Below are positions 8,938 to 16,963 of a stretch of 64,000 nucleotides of DNA, one piece after another (position 1 is the stretch's first letter; the number at the start of each line of letters is the position of its first letter). Source of the stretch: Pseudooceanicola aestuarii (GTDB taxonomy: Bacteria; Pseudomonadota; Alphaproteobacteria; Rhodobacterales; Rhodobacteraceae). Where the stretch lies: the NCBI RefSeq assembly GCF_010614805.1, contig NZ_JAAFZC010000002.1:124001-188000 (forward strand), written 5' to 3'. A program made the position numbers and the translations under genes. The notes under the pieces were generated by a model. The model did not search any database, had not been told where the DNA came from, and saw nothing but the letters and a program-made list of their open reading frames with translations.

Positions 8938-10053
8938 TCAGCCCAGAAGAGCCTCCGCCGCGTGGTAATCGTAGCCCAGTGCCTCGGCCACCGGGGCGCA
9001 GGTGATCTTGCCATCCGCGACGTTCAGACCCGCGCGCAGGTGGGCGTTGTCCTTCAACGCCTGTTGCCAGCCCTTGCCGGCAATCGCGATGGCGTGGTCC
9101 AGCGTGGCGTTGTTCAGGGCATAGGTCGCGGTCCGGGCCACGCCGCCGGGCATGTTGGCGACGCAGTAATGCACCACCTCCTCCTCCACGTAGATCGGAT
9201 CCTGATGGGTGGTCGCGCGGGAGGTTTCGAAACACCCGCCCTGATCGATGGCGACGTCCACCACGACCGAACCCGGCTGCATCGTGGCCAGCATCTTGCG
9301 CGTCACCAGCTTGGGCGCGGCGGCGCCGGGGATAAGCACGGCGCCGATCACCAGGTCGGCGCGGGGCAGCAGATCCTCCATCAGGGCCTGGGTGGAATGA
9401 AGTACCCGCGCAGAGGCACCGAAATGGGTGGCCAGCCGCTCCAACTGGGCGGGGTTGCGATCCAGGATGGTGACATCGGCTTGAAGGCCCACGGCCATCT
9501 GCGCGGCGTTGAACCCGACCACGCCGCCGCCGATCACCACCACACGTCCGGGCGCCACGCCAGGCACGCCGCCCAGCAACACACCGCGCCCGCCGCGCGA
9601 CTTCTCCAACGCGGCGGCGCCTGCCTGAACCGACATGCGGCCCGCCACCTGGCTCATCGGTTTCAACAGCGGCAGACCACCTGCCGCATCGGTCACCGTC
9701 TCATAGGCGATGCAGACCGCCCCCGAGGCGACCAGATCGCGCGTCTGATCCGGGTCCGGCGCCAGGTGAAGATAGGTGTAGAGGATCTGCCCGGGCCGCA
9801 GCATGGCGCGTTCGGCCGCTTGCGGTTCCTTGACCTTGACGATCATGTCGGCCCAGCCGAAGACCGCGCCCGCATCGGGCAGGATCTGCGCGCCCGCGGC
9901 CAGGTAGGCGTCATCGGTCGCGCCGATCCCTGCGCCCGCGCCGGTCTGTACGGCCAACTCATGGCCCCGCCCCGACAGCTCCTGCACGCTTTCGGGGGTC
10001 AGCCCGACGCGGTATTCGTGGTTCTTGATCTCTTTCGGGACACCGATCTTCAT
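8938..10053 (-). CDS. ald: Alanine dehydrogenase
   Basis: NAD-dependent L-alanine dehydrogenase, interconverting alanine with pyruvate and ammonia. 371 residues from the ATG at 10053, preceded by GGGAGGAAGAGAAG as ribosome site; in-frame codons further upstream belong to a hairpin region and are not used. Catalytic residues match the family: Arg15 in EYRVGLTP, Lys75 in VKVKEPQ and His96 in TYLHLAPD. The Rossmann loop is [12 protein letters not shown]. It is the third gene of the minus-strand operon after an aminotransferase, so it could regenerate pyruvate from the alanine made by a pyruvate-dependent transaminase. Confidence 0.95.
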   Translation of the reverse strand: MKIGVPKEIKNHEYRVGLTPESVQELSGRGHELAVQTGAGAGIGATDDAYLAAGAQILPDAGAVFGWADMIVKVKEPQAAERAMLRPGQILYTYLHLAPDPDQTRDLVASGAVCIAYETVTDAAGGLPLLKPMSQVAGRMSVQAGAAALEKSRGGRGVLLGGVPGVAPGRVVVIGGGVVGFNAAQMAVGLQADVTILDRNPAQLERLATHFGASARVLHSTQALMEDLLPRADLVIGAVLIPGAAAPKLVTRKMLATMQPGSVVVDVAIDQGGCFETSRATTHQDPIYVEEEVVHYCVANMPGGVARTATYALNNATLDHAIAIAGKGWQQALKDNAHLRAGLNVADGKITCAPVAEALGYDYHAAEALLG

Positions 10054-10080
10054 CTTCTCTTCCTCCCTCGTGAAACGACA

Positions 10081-10108
10081 TCGCCCCGGGGGATGATCCC
10101 CGGGGCGA
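10081..10108 (-). terminator. Strong intercistronic hairpin between aminotransferase gene and ald
   Basis: An 11-bp perfect stem, TCGCCCCGGGG with CCCCGGGGCGA, encloses a 6-nt loop in the 61-bp gap. No U-run follows on the minus strand; the next bases lead into the ald ribosome site. It probably lowers or separates ald expression within the operon. Confidence 0.55.
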
Positions 10109-10114
10109 CGCTTG

Positions 10115-11485
10115 TTAACCCAGCACCTCGGTGACGGCCTCGCGCAGCTTGGTCGCGATTTCGTCGGCATCCGCCTCCGTCAGGCAGAACGGCGGGGCAA
10201 AGCCCAGGATGTCGCCCTGCGGCATCGCCCGGCTGATCACGCCCCGCCGCAACAGCGCGTTGTTGACCTGCGCCGCCGTTCCCTTGGCCGGATCGAAGAA
10301 CGCGCGATCGGCCTTGTCCTCGACGAATTCGACGGCGCAAAGCAGCCCCTCGCCCCGGATGTCGCCCACATGCGCATGATCGCCCAGGGCATCGCGCAGC
10401 GCGGATTTGAAATAGGCGCCCACGCTGCCCGCATTCTCGATCAGGTTCAGATCGTCCAGCAGCTTCAGGTTGGCGACGCCCGCCGCCGCACCCAGCGGGT
10501 GGGCGGAATAGGTCCAGCCATGGCCGAAGGCGCCGAACTTGTCGGTGCCCTCTTCCAGCACCTTCCAGACCTTGTCCGACACGATGGAGCCCGACAGCGG
10601 CGCATAGGCCGAGGTCAGCCCCTTGGCGATGGTGATGATGTCGGGGCGCATTCCGTAGTGATCGGACCCGAACATGGACCCCAGCCGGCCAAAGCCGGTG
10701 ACGACCTCATCGGCGATCAGCAGGATGTCATGCTTGTCCAGCACCTTCTGGATCGCCTCCCAATAGCCGGCGGGCGGCGGCACCAGCCCCCCGGTGCCAA
10801 GCGCGGGTTCCCCGATGAAGGCGGCGATGGTATCGGCGCCCTCTTCCGCGATCATCGCCTCCAGGTTGGCGGCACATTCGGCGACGAATTCGGCCTCTGT
10901 CTGGTCCAGCTTCTCCCGGCGGAAGTAATAGGGCGCATCGGTATGCAGGAAGCGGTCGAACGGCAGGTCGAACTTGTCGTGAAACAGCTTCAACCCGGTC
11001 AGGGAGCCGTTCACCAGCCCCGAGCCATGGTAGCCGCGCCAGCGGGAAATGATCTTCTTCTTCTCGGGGCGGCCCAGGACGTTGTTGTAATACCAGACCA
11101 GCTTGACGTTGGTGGTGTTGGCATCGGATCCGCCCAGCCCGAAATAGACCTTGGACATGCCTTCGGGTGCACGATCCAGGATCATCTTGGACAGGGTGAT
11201 CGAGGCCTCGGTGCCATGGCCGACATAGGCGTGGTAATAGGCCAGTTCCCGCGCCTGATCGGCGATCGCCTCGGCGATTTCCTGACGGCCATAGCCCACG
11301 TTCACACAGTAGAGACCGGCAAAGGCATCCAGCAGTTCGTTGCCGTCGCGATCCGTGATGCGCACGCCCTTGCCCGTCTTCATCACCCGTTGCGGGGCGT
11401 TGCCACGGGCGAATTCGGCCAGGTGGGTGGAGGGGTGAAAGAAGTTCTCCCGGTCCCAGCTTTCCAGATGATCGTTCTCCAGCAT
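10115..11485 (-). CDS. Class III aminotransferase, candidate diaminobutyrate transaminase (DoeD/Atf-like)
   Basis: PLP-dependent class III (omega-type) aminotransferase, 456 residues, full length. The PLP lysine is Lys288 in TIAKGLTSAYAPL, preceded by the cofactor Asp259-Glu260 pair in ADEVVTGFGR. The start ATG at 11485 has AAGGAAAG upstream. It is 24 bp after a semialdehyde dehydrogenase gene and 61 bp before ald. In ectoine catabolism the DoeD/Atf enzyme moves the amino group of diaminobutyrate to an acceptor, giving aspartate semialdehyde; the flanking genes fit that role. An alternative is taurine:pyruvate aminotransferase, which also pairs with Ald, but no sulfoacetaldehyde gene is present here. 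Confidence 0.75.
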   Translation of the reverse strand: MLENDHLESWDRENFFHPSTHLAEFARGNAPQRVMKTGKGVRITDRDGNELLDAFAGLYCVNVGYGRQEIAEAIADQARELAYYHAYVGHGTEASITLSKMILDRAPEGMSKVYFGLGGSDANTTNVKLVWYYNNVLGRPEKKKIISRWRGYHGSGLVNGSLTGLKLFHDKFDLPFDRFLHTDAPYYFRREKLDQTEAEFVAECAANLEAMIAEEGADTIAAFIGEPALGTGGLVPPPAGYWEAIQKVLDKHDILLIADEVVTGFGRLGSMFGSDHYGMRPDIITIAKGLTSAYAPLSGSIVSDKVWKVLEEGTDKFGAFGHGWTYSAHPLGAAAGVANLKLLDDLNLIENAGSVGAYFKSALRDALGDHAHVGDIRGEGLLCAVEFVEDKADRAFFDPAKGTAAQVNNALLRRGVISRAMPQGDILGFAPPFCLTEADADEIATKLREAVTEVLG

Positions 11486-11509
11486 CGTCTTTCCTTTCCT
11501 TCTTCGCGC

Positions 11510-12997
11510 TCAGCCCAGCTTGGCCCAGTCGCGGCAGACGTATTTCAGTTCCATGAAGTCGCGCATCCCCGCGCTGGAGCCTTCACGCCCCAACCCGGAT
11601 TGTTTCATCCCGCCGAACGGGATCGGCGCGCCGGTCACCTTGGTCCGGTTCACCCCCACCATGCCGAATTGCAGCGCGCGGGTGCAGCGGTAGATCTGGC
11701 GCGGATCGGTGGAATGGACATAGGCGATCAGACCGTATTCGGTGTCATTGGCCCGCGCGATCACCTCGTCCTCGGTGTCGAAGGGCACGATCGCCGCGAC
11801 GGGGCCGAATGTCTCCTCGGTCATGATCCGGGCGTCGGCGGGGACGTCGCACAATACGGTGGGCGGGTAGAACAGCGGACCCAGGTCATGCCGGACCGTG
11901 CCGCCGCACAATAGCCGCGCGCCCCGCGATTGCGCGTCTTTGACGTGGTCCTGCTGCTTGGCCACGGCGGCGGCGTTCATCAGCGGGCCAAGGTCGGGAT
12001 CATCCATGCCCCGGCCCAAGGTCAGCGCCTGCGCGGCACGGGTGAATTCGGTGCAGAATGCGTCATACAGCGCGCGCTGCACGAAGATCCGGTTGGCGCC
12101 CAGGCAATCCTGGCCCGAGGTCGCGAACTTGGCCTTGATCGCCTCCGCTACCGCCAGGGCGGGATCGGCGTTATCAAAGACGATCACCGGCGCATGGCCG
12201 CCCAGCTCCAGCACCAGTTTCTTTACCGTGGCGCTGGATTGCGCATACAGCAGCCGCCCCACCTGGGTCGAACCGGTGAAGGACAGCGCCCGCACGCGGG
12301 AGTCTTCGGTCCAGGGTTTCACCACGGTGGGCGCATCGCCCGTCACCACGTTGAACACACCGGGCGGGAAGCCCGCACGTTCCGCAAGCTCGGCCAGCGC
12401 CAGGGCGGAAAACGGCGTTTCCGCCGAGGGATGGGCCACCACGGTACAGCCAGCCGCCAGCGCGGCGGCGGCCTTGCGCGTCAGCATGGCGGAGGGGAAG
12501 TTCCACGGCGTGATCAGCGCGGCCACGCCCACAGGCTCCAGCCACAGCTCCACCTCCGCATCGGGCAGATGGCTGGTGACGCCCTCCACATCCGGGCGCT
12601 TGGCCTCCTCGGCGTAGAATTCGACGAAACCGGCACCGTAGTCGATTTCGCCGCGCGCCTCTGAGATCGGTTTGCCCTGTTCGATCACCATGATCCGCGC
12701 CAGATCCTCGCGATGCGCGATCTGAAGTTCCATCCAGCGGCGCAGGATGGCCGCGCGTTCCTGCGGCAGCATCCCGGCCCAGCCGTCGAAGGCGGCCTGC
12801 GCGGCATCCACGGCGGCGCGGCTGTCCTCGGCGGTCAGGCTGGCAATCTCGCCGATGCGGCTGCCGTCGGCGGGGTTGGTCACGGCGATGCTGCCGCCAC
12901 CCGTCGCCGCCGTCCACTTGCCTCCCACGTAGGAGAACGAGCGCGCCAGCTTCCCGTCGTCGATGATCGCGTGCAGCGTGTCGGAAATATGGTCCAT
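11510..12997 (-). CDS. NAD(P)-dependent succinate/aspartate-semialdehyde dehydrogenase (DoeC/Ssd-like)
   Basis: Aldehyde dehydrogenase of the succinate-semialdehyde dehydrogenase group, 495 residues. Catalytic Cys298 lies in SGQDCLGANR and the general base Glu264 in LELGGHAP; the Asn of the oxyanion hole is in TPWNFPSAM (166). An oddity: the cofactor-binding lysine of the usual KP(A/S) motif is replaced by histidine (TVVAHPSAETP, His189). It heads the operon with the aminotransferase (24 bp) and ald, so aspartate semialdehyde from diaminobutyrate is a plausible substrate. The ribosome site is AAAGGAGAATCCG. An operator-like cluster lies 59-113 bp upstream. Confidence 0.82.
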   Translation of the reverse strand: MDHISDTLHAIIDDGKLARSFSYVGGKWTAATGGGSIAVTNPADGSRIGEIASLTAEDSRAAVDAAQAAFDGWAGMLPQERAAILRRWMELQIAHREDLARIMVIEQGKPISEARGEIDYGAGFVEFYAEEAKRPDVEGVTSHLPDAEVELWLEPVGVAALITPWNFPSAMLTRKAAAALAAGCTVVAHPSAETPFSALALAELAERAGFPPGVFNVVTGDAPTVVKPWTEDSRVRALSFTGSTQVGRLLYAQSSATVKKLVLELGGHAPVIVFDNADPALAVAEAIKAKFATSGQDCLGANRIFVQRALYDAFCTEFTRAAQALTLGRGMDDPDLGPLMNAAAVAKQQDHVKDAQSRGARLLCGGTVRHDLGPLFYPPTVLCDVPADARIMTEETFGPVAAIVPFDTEDEVIARANDTEYGLIAYVHSTDPRQIYRCTRALQFGMVGVNRTKVTGAPIPFGGMKQSGLGREGSSAGMRDFMELKYVCRDWAKLG

Positions 12998-13245
12998 CGG
13001 ATTCTCCTTTCATCCCGGTCAAGATTGCCCCGGATGGCGAAGGTGAAGTGACTGAAATCCTCTGCGTTGGGAGAGGATTATCCTGTCTCGATGGGCTGGG
13101 GGAGAGGATTCGTCTTCTGTCCTGTGAAACCGGCCGGAATTCTGGGCAAGCGCCGGAGAAATGCCGCCGCAGACGGGTGCCATGGGCGCGCCCAATGGGC
13201 GGGCGCCCTGCCCCGTTGCCCCGGATCGGTGAACCAGACATGAGA
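12998..13245. other. Promoter region of the semialdehyde dehydrogenase operon
   Basis: No gene is seen. The region contains the operator-like half-sites at 13056-13110. The rest, up to the tsf terminator, shows only short GC-rich inverted repeats such as GGGCGCGCCC. Confidence 0.4.
13056..13110. promoter_or_regulatory. Candidate operator: inverted repeat plus a third half-site
   Basis: AATCCTCT (13056-13063) and AGAGGATT (13072-13079) form a perfect 8-bp inverted repeat with an 8-bp spacer. GGGAGAGGATT at 13069-13079 recurs at 13100-13110, 31 bp away or about three helical turns. The cluster lies 59-113 bp upstream of the dehydrogenase start. A regulator binding as several dimers, for example the AsnC-type protein encoded nearby, would fit; this link is inference. 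Confidence 0.5.
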
Positions 13246-13272
13246 AAGGGGCCGGATCTGCACCGGCCCCTT
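13246..13272 (-). terminator. Terminator-like hairpin after tsf
   Basis: A 10-bp perfect stem, AAGGGGCCGG with CCGGCCCCTT, encloses a 7-nt loop 28 bp after the tsf stop. A U-run is nearly absent, but the position and A/T-ended stem fit the end of the rpsB-tsf operon; it could also serve the opposite strand. Confidence 0.65.
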
Positions 13273-13300
13273 GGGATCGTTCGCGCGATGACGCCGGGGC

Positions 13301-14176
13301 TTAGCCCTGGGCGGCCTTGGCCACTTCGGCGGCGAAATCTTCGGTCTGCTTCTCGATGCCTTCGCCGACTTCCAGCCGCACAAAGCCCAAGACTTCGACG
13401 CCCGCTTCGGTGGCGGCGGCCTCGACCGTCAGGTCGGGGTTGATGACAAAGGCCTGGCCCAGAAGTGTGACTTCGGACAGGTACTTCTTCATCCGGCCCT
13501 TGATCATGTTCTCGATGATGTTCTCGGGCTTGCCGGATTCGCGGGCCTGTTCGGTCAGCACGGTGCGCTCACGCTCCACCAGCGCCGGGTCCAGATCGGC
13601 TTCGCCCAGGGAGGCGGGGTTGGCTGCGGCGATGTGCATCGCGACCTGGCGGCCGAATTCTTCGTTCTGACCTTTCAACGCCACCAGCACGCCGATCTTG
13701 CCCATGCCGGGAGCCGCGGCGTTGTGCACGTAGGACACAACCTGATCGCCGGAGATCTTGGCCATCCGGCGCAGGGTCATGTTCTCGCCGATCAATGCGA
13801 TCTTGTCGGTCAGCGTCGCATCCACCGATTTGCCGTCGATCTCGGCGTTTTTCAGCGCGTCGACATCGTCAACGGCCAGGGCGGCCGTGGCGAAGGATTG
13901 CACCATCTGCTGGAAATCGGCGTTCTTGGCGACGAAATCGGTTTCGGAGTTCACTTCGACGGCGACACCCTGACCACCGTCGACGGCGACGGCCACCAGG
14001 CCCTCGGCGGCGACACGGCCGGATTTCTTCGCGGCCTTGGCCAGACCCTTGGTGCGCAGCCAGTCAACCGCGGCTTCGATGTCGCCATCGGTTTCGGTCA
14101 GCGCCTTCTTTGCATCCATCATGCCTGCGCCGGTCATCTCGCGCAGTTCTTTCACCTGTGCGGCTGTGATCGCCAT
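13301..14176 (-). CDS. tsf: Translation elongation factor Ts
   Basis: Nucleotide exchange factor for EF-Tu, cytosolic and essential. 291 residues, normal length. The N-terminal UBA-like domain with [19 protein letters not shown] (residues 9-27) and the TDFVAKN segment (79-85) that contacts EF-Tu are intact. It lies downstream of rpsB in the conserved rpsB-tsf operon, with a 74-bp gap that holds a hairpin. The start ATG at 14176 is preceded by GAAGGAGACGCCCC. Confidence 0.98.
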   Translation of the reverse strand: MAITAAQVKELREMTGAGMMDAKKALTETDGDIEAAVDWLRTKGLAKAAKKSGRVAAEGLVAVAVDGGQGVAVEVNSETDFVAKNADFQQMVQSFATAALAVDDVDALKNAEIDGKSVDATLTDKIALIGENMTLRRMAKISGDQVVSYVHNAAAPGMGKIGVLVALKGQNEEFGRQVAMHIAAANPASLGEADLDPALVERERTVLTEQARESGKPENIIENMIKGRMKKYLSEVTLLGQAFVINPDLTVEAAATEAGVEVLGFVRLEVGEGIEKQTEDFAAEVAKAAQG

Positions 14177-14202
14177 GGGGCGTCTCCTTCGTCTGGAATG
14201 GT

Positions 14203-14228
14203 CCGGCCGCGGGTATGCCCGCAGCCGG
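14203..14228 (-). terminator. Intercistronic hairpin between rpsB and tsf
   Basis: GCGGG and CCCGC pair around a TATG tetraloop, extended across a single mismatch by CCGGC with GCCGG. It is a likely attenuating or processing hairpin in the ribosomal-protein operon. Confidence 0.45.
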
Positions 14229-14250
14229 TGACAGCTGTGTAACGGCGGGC

Positions 14251-15024
14251 TTATGCCTCGGCCGGGGTCTCTTCGGCCACGACCTCTTCGGCGGGGGCCT
14301 CTTCCATGGCGCCCATGTCGACGCCGGCGGCGCCCAGCTGGGCGGTCATGCCGTCGATGGCCGCGCGGGAGGCCAGGTCGGTATAGAGAGAGATGGCGCG
14401 GGCCGCGTCATCGTTGCCGGGGATGATGTAGTCGATCCCGTCGGGGGAGCAGTTGGTATCCACGATCGCGACGACGGGGATGCCCAGCTTCTTCGCCTCG
14501 GCGATGGCCAGGGCCTCTTTCTTGACGTCGATGACGAACAGCAGGTCCGGCACGCCGCCCATTTCGCGGATACCGCCCAGCGAAGCTTGCAGCTTGGCCT
14601 GCTCACGTTCCATGCCCAGGCGCTCTTTCTTGGTGAGGCCCTCGGCGCCGTGTTCCATCTGCTCGTCGATCGCCTTCAGGCGGTTGATGGACTGGGACAC
14701 GGTCTTCCAGTTGGTGAGCGTGCCGCCCAGCCACCGGTGGTTCATGTAGTATTGCGCGCATTTCTCGGCCGCCTCGGCGACGGGCAGCGAGGCCTGGCGC
14801 TTGGTGCCGACGAACAGGACGCGGCCGCCACGGGCGACGGTGTCACGGATGACTTGCAGCGCCTGGTCCAGCATCGGGACGGTCTGCGTCAGGTCCAGGA
14901 TGTGGATGCCGTTGCGCGCGCCGTAGATGAACTCGCCCATGCGGGGGTTCCAGCGTTGCGTCTGGTGGCCGAAGTGAACGCCTGCTTCCAGCAGCTGGCG
15001 CATGGAGAACTCGGGAAGAGCCAT
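14251..15024 (-). CDS. rpsB: 30S ribosomal protein S2
   Basis: Structural protein of the small ribosomal subunit. 257 residues. Signature segments are [20 protein letters not shown] (residues 8-27) and [16 protein letters not shown] near 159-174. The C-terminus carries an Ala/Glu-rich tail, as in other alphaproteobacteria. It is the first gene of the rpsB-tsf operon. The 213-bp leader on the minus strand (15025-15237) contains several GC-rich inverted repeats but no regulator-binding structure that I can name. Confidence 0.98.
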   Translation of the reverse strand: MALPEFSMRQLLEAGVHFGHQTQRWNPRMGEFIYGARNGIHILDLTQTVPMLDQALQVIRDTVARGGRVLFVGTKRQASLPVAEAAEKCAQYYMNHRWLGGTLTNWKTVSQSINRLKAIDEQMEHGAEGLTKKERLGMEREQAKLQASLGGIREMGGVPDLLFVIDVKKEALAIAEAKKLGIPVVAIVDTNCSPDGIDYIIPGNDDAARAISLYTDLASRAAIDGMTAQLGAAGVDMGAMEEAPAEEVVAEETPAEA

Positions 15025-15237
15025 GTCTTTTCCTTTCCGGTTTAGCCTTGGCGGGGGTGAGAAGCGGAAGCTTCAACCGGTGGACCTTCGGGGATGTCTC
15101 CCCCGAGCGGCCCGACCCCGCCTGCGGGATTGAGTGGCGGTGCCATACACCGCGCCCATCCCGGTGGCAAGGCCGAAAGGGACGGGACCGGTGTCATAGC
15201 CCGTTCTGCGCGTCATATGGGGGCTGTGCGCGCGCCG

Positions 15238-16812
15238 CTACCCCATCGCCACCTGCCGCGTGATGCCGATGGCCTGGCGGAACCGGCTGTCGTGGCTGAC
15301 CAGCACGATCGCGCCGTCATAGTCGCGCAGCGCCTGTTCCAGCGCCTCGGTCGCGGCCAGGTCGAGGTGGTTCGTCGGTTCGTCCAGGATCAGCAGCTGT
15401 GGCACCGGTACGGCGGCAAAGACCAGCGCCAGCCCGGCGCGCAGCCGTTCGCCCCCCGACAACGCCGTGACCGGACGCGCGCCTGCCGCGCCGCGAAAGC
15501 CGAACCGCGCCAGAGCCGCGCGGGCCTGTTCGGCGTCCAGCGCCGGGTGCCGACGACGCATCGCACCGATCAGCGTTCCCTCGCGGCCCAACAGGCTGAC
15601 ATGTTGGTCCAGCAGCGCGCGCGGCACCGGATCCGCGCCCGGTCCCTGCCCGCCCGTGCCCAGGGCCATCAACGCCCGCAGAAAGGTGGATTTGCCCGAT
15701 CCGTTGGCGCCGACGATCGCCACCCGCTCCGGCCCGCGCAACGTCAGCTCCGGGGCGGCGATCCGGTGCGGCCCGGCTCGCAACACCTGCCCGCGCACCG
15801 ACAGCACCCGCCGCATCGCCGGCAGGTCGCAGGGTGGCAGGATCATCCGCAGGGGCAGGCGCGGCGCCATCTCGGCGCGGGCGGCACTGCGGGCGGTTTC
15901 GGCGCGCGCGACAGCATTCCCGGACAGCCGCGCGCCCCGTCCGGCAGTGGCCTCCGACCGCTCCCGCTGGCGATTGAGCAGCACCTTGGCCTGCGAACCG
16001 CGCTGCGCCCGGCCGTGGCGATCCCGCCGGGCCTGCCGTTCGCGCGCCTCCTGCCGGTCGCGCCCGGCGCGGTGCAGATCGGCATCCGCCTTGGCCAGCG
16101 CGGCATCGGCGCGGGCCTGGCGGGCGGCGCGGGCGATGGCGAATTCGCTCCAACCGCCGCCAAAGACGGTGACCGCCCCGCCGGGGGCGTCCAGCTCGAT
16201 GATGCGGTCCATCCGGTCCAGCAGGGCGCGGTCATGGCTGGCCACCAGCACGACGCCGGGATGGCTGGCGATCAGCTCCGCAACCAGTTCCCGGCCCGGC
16301 GTATCGAGGTTGTTGGTCGGCTCATCCATCAGCAGCACGTCAGCGCCGGACAGATGGGCGGCCGCCAGAGCCAGACGCATCCGTTCCCCGCCCGACAGGG
16401 AGGTGGTGGGCGCAGTCAGGGACAGATCCGGCAGGCCGACCCGCGCCAGCGCCGCCGCCGCGCGGTCCGGCAGGGTCCAGTCCGCCCGGTCCGCATCGGC
16501 AAGGGTGCCCTGCCCGGCCAGCAGCCGGTTCAACGTGGCCAGCGCGGCGGTCAGACCCAGGGCGTGGGCCACGTCGGCCACAGCCCTGCCGCCGCTGTCC
16601 TGCCGAAGCAGGTGAACATTGCCCAAGGTGGAAATTCGTCCGGAAGCGATGGGATACGCCCCGGCGATGCATCGCAGCAGGGTGGATTTGCCGCAGCCGT
16701 TGCGCCCGATCAGCCCATGGCGGCCGGGACCGAACGACAGGGTCAGATCGGTGACAAGTGGGTCGCCATCAGGCGTGGCAAACGTAAGTTCCGTAAAGGT
16801 GAGGGAAGGCAT
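15238..16812 (-). CDS. ABC-F family ATP-binding protein (ribosome-associated)
   Basis: Soluble twin-ATPase ABC-F protein; the family acts on the ribosomal E site and either aids translation or protects against antibiotics. About 524 residues from the ATG at 16812 (MPSLTFTEL); an in-frame ATG at 16848 is possible. The first ABC domain has Walker A GRNGCGKS (36-43) and signature LSGGERMRL with MDEPTNNLD; the second has GANGSGKS and LSGGERLRA with LDEPTNHLD. The interdomain linker is rich in Arg/Ala/Gln. There is no membrane domain and no partner permease nearby. Which ABC-F subclass it belongs to cannot be settled by eye. A short upstream ORF with a better ribosome site overlaps its start. Confidence 0.88.
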   Translation of the reverse strand: MPSLTFTELTFATPDGDPLVTDLTLSFGPGRHGLIGRNGCGKSTLLRCIAGAYPIASGRISTLGNVHLLRQDSGGRAVADVAHALGLTAALATLNRLLAGQGTLADADRADWTLPDRAAAALARVGLPDLSLTAPTTSLSGGERMRLALAAAHLSGADVLLMDEPTNNLDTPGRELVAELIASHPGVVLVASHDRALLDRMDRIIELDAPGGAVTVFGGGWSEFAIARAARQARADAALAKADADLHRAGRDRQEARERQARRDRHGRAQRGSQAKVLLNRQRERSEATAGRGARLSGNAVARAETARSAARAEMAPRLPLRMILPPCDLPAMRRVLSVRGQVLRAGPHRIAAPELTLRGPERVAIVGANGSGKSTFLRALMALGTGGQGPGADPVPRALLDQHVSLLGREGTLIGAMRRRHPALDAEQARAALARFGFRGAAGARPVTALSGGERLRAGLALVFAAVPVPQLLILDEPTNHLDLAATEALEQALRDYDGAIVLVSHDSRFRQAIGITRQVAMG

Positions 16813-16879
16813 GGAGAACCTGGGACAAAGGGACAGAGCATCGGGCAATCGGGCGCGTGGCGATGATCTGCTGGTCCAT
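16769..16879 (-). CDS. Candidate upstream ORF (36 aa) overlapping the ABC-F start
   Basis: An ATG at 16879 preceded by AGAGGAG with a 6-nt spacer opens a 36-codon frame (MDQQIIATRPIAR...) that ends 43 bp inside the ABC-F gene in a different frame. Its ribosome site is much stronger than that of the ABC-F gene (AGGTTCTCC). ABC-F resistance genes are often controlled by such leader ORFs through ribosome stalling. It may also be a chance frame; the peptide has no recognised motif. Confidence 0.35.
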   Translation of the reverse strand: MDQQIIATRPIARCSVPLSQVLHAFPHLYGTYVCHA

Positions 16880-16963
16880 CGGGGTCTCCTCTCGTCTACA
16901 GTTTTCAGATACGCCCCCGCGTCCGAAAATGCAAATGCGCGGATGGGGGTGGCGCGGGCCGTG

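Noticed and set aside
10112..11914. 600-codon + strand frame antisense to the aminotransferase gene
   Set aside because: A shadow of the minus-strand enzyme; no ribosome site, motif or hydrophobic pattern.
15094..16866. 590-codon + strand frame opposite the ABC-F gene
   Set aside because: Low-complexity Arg/Gln/Ala composition typical of an antisense frame; the ABC-F gene carries two full sets of ATPase motifs.
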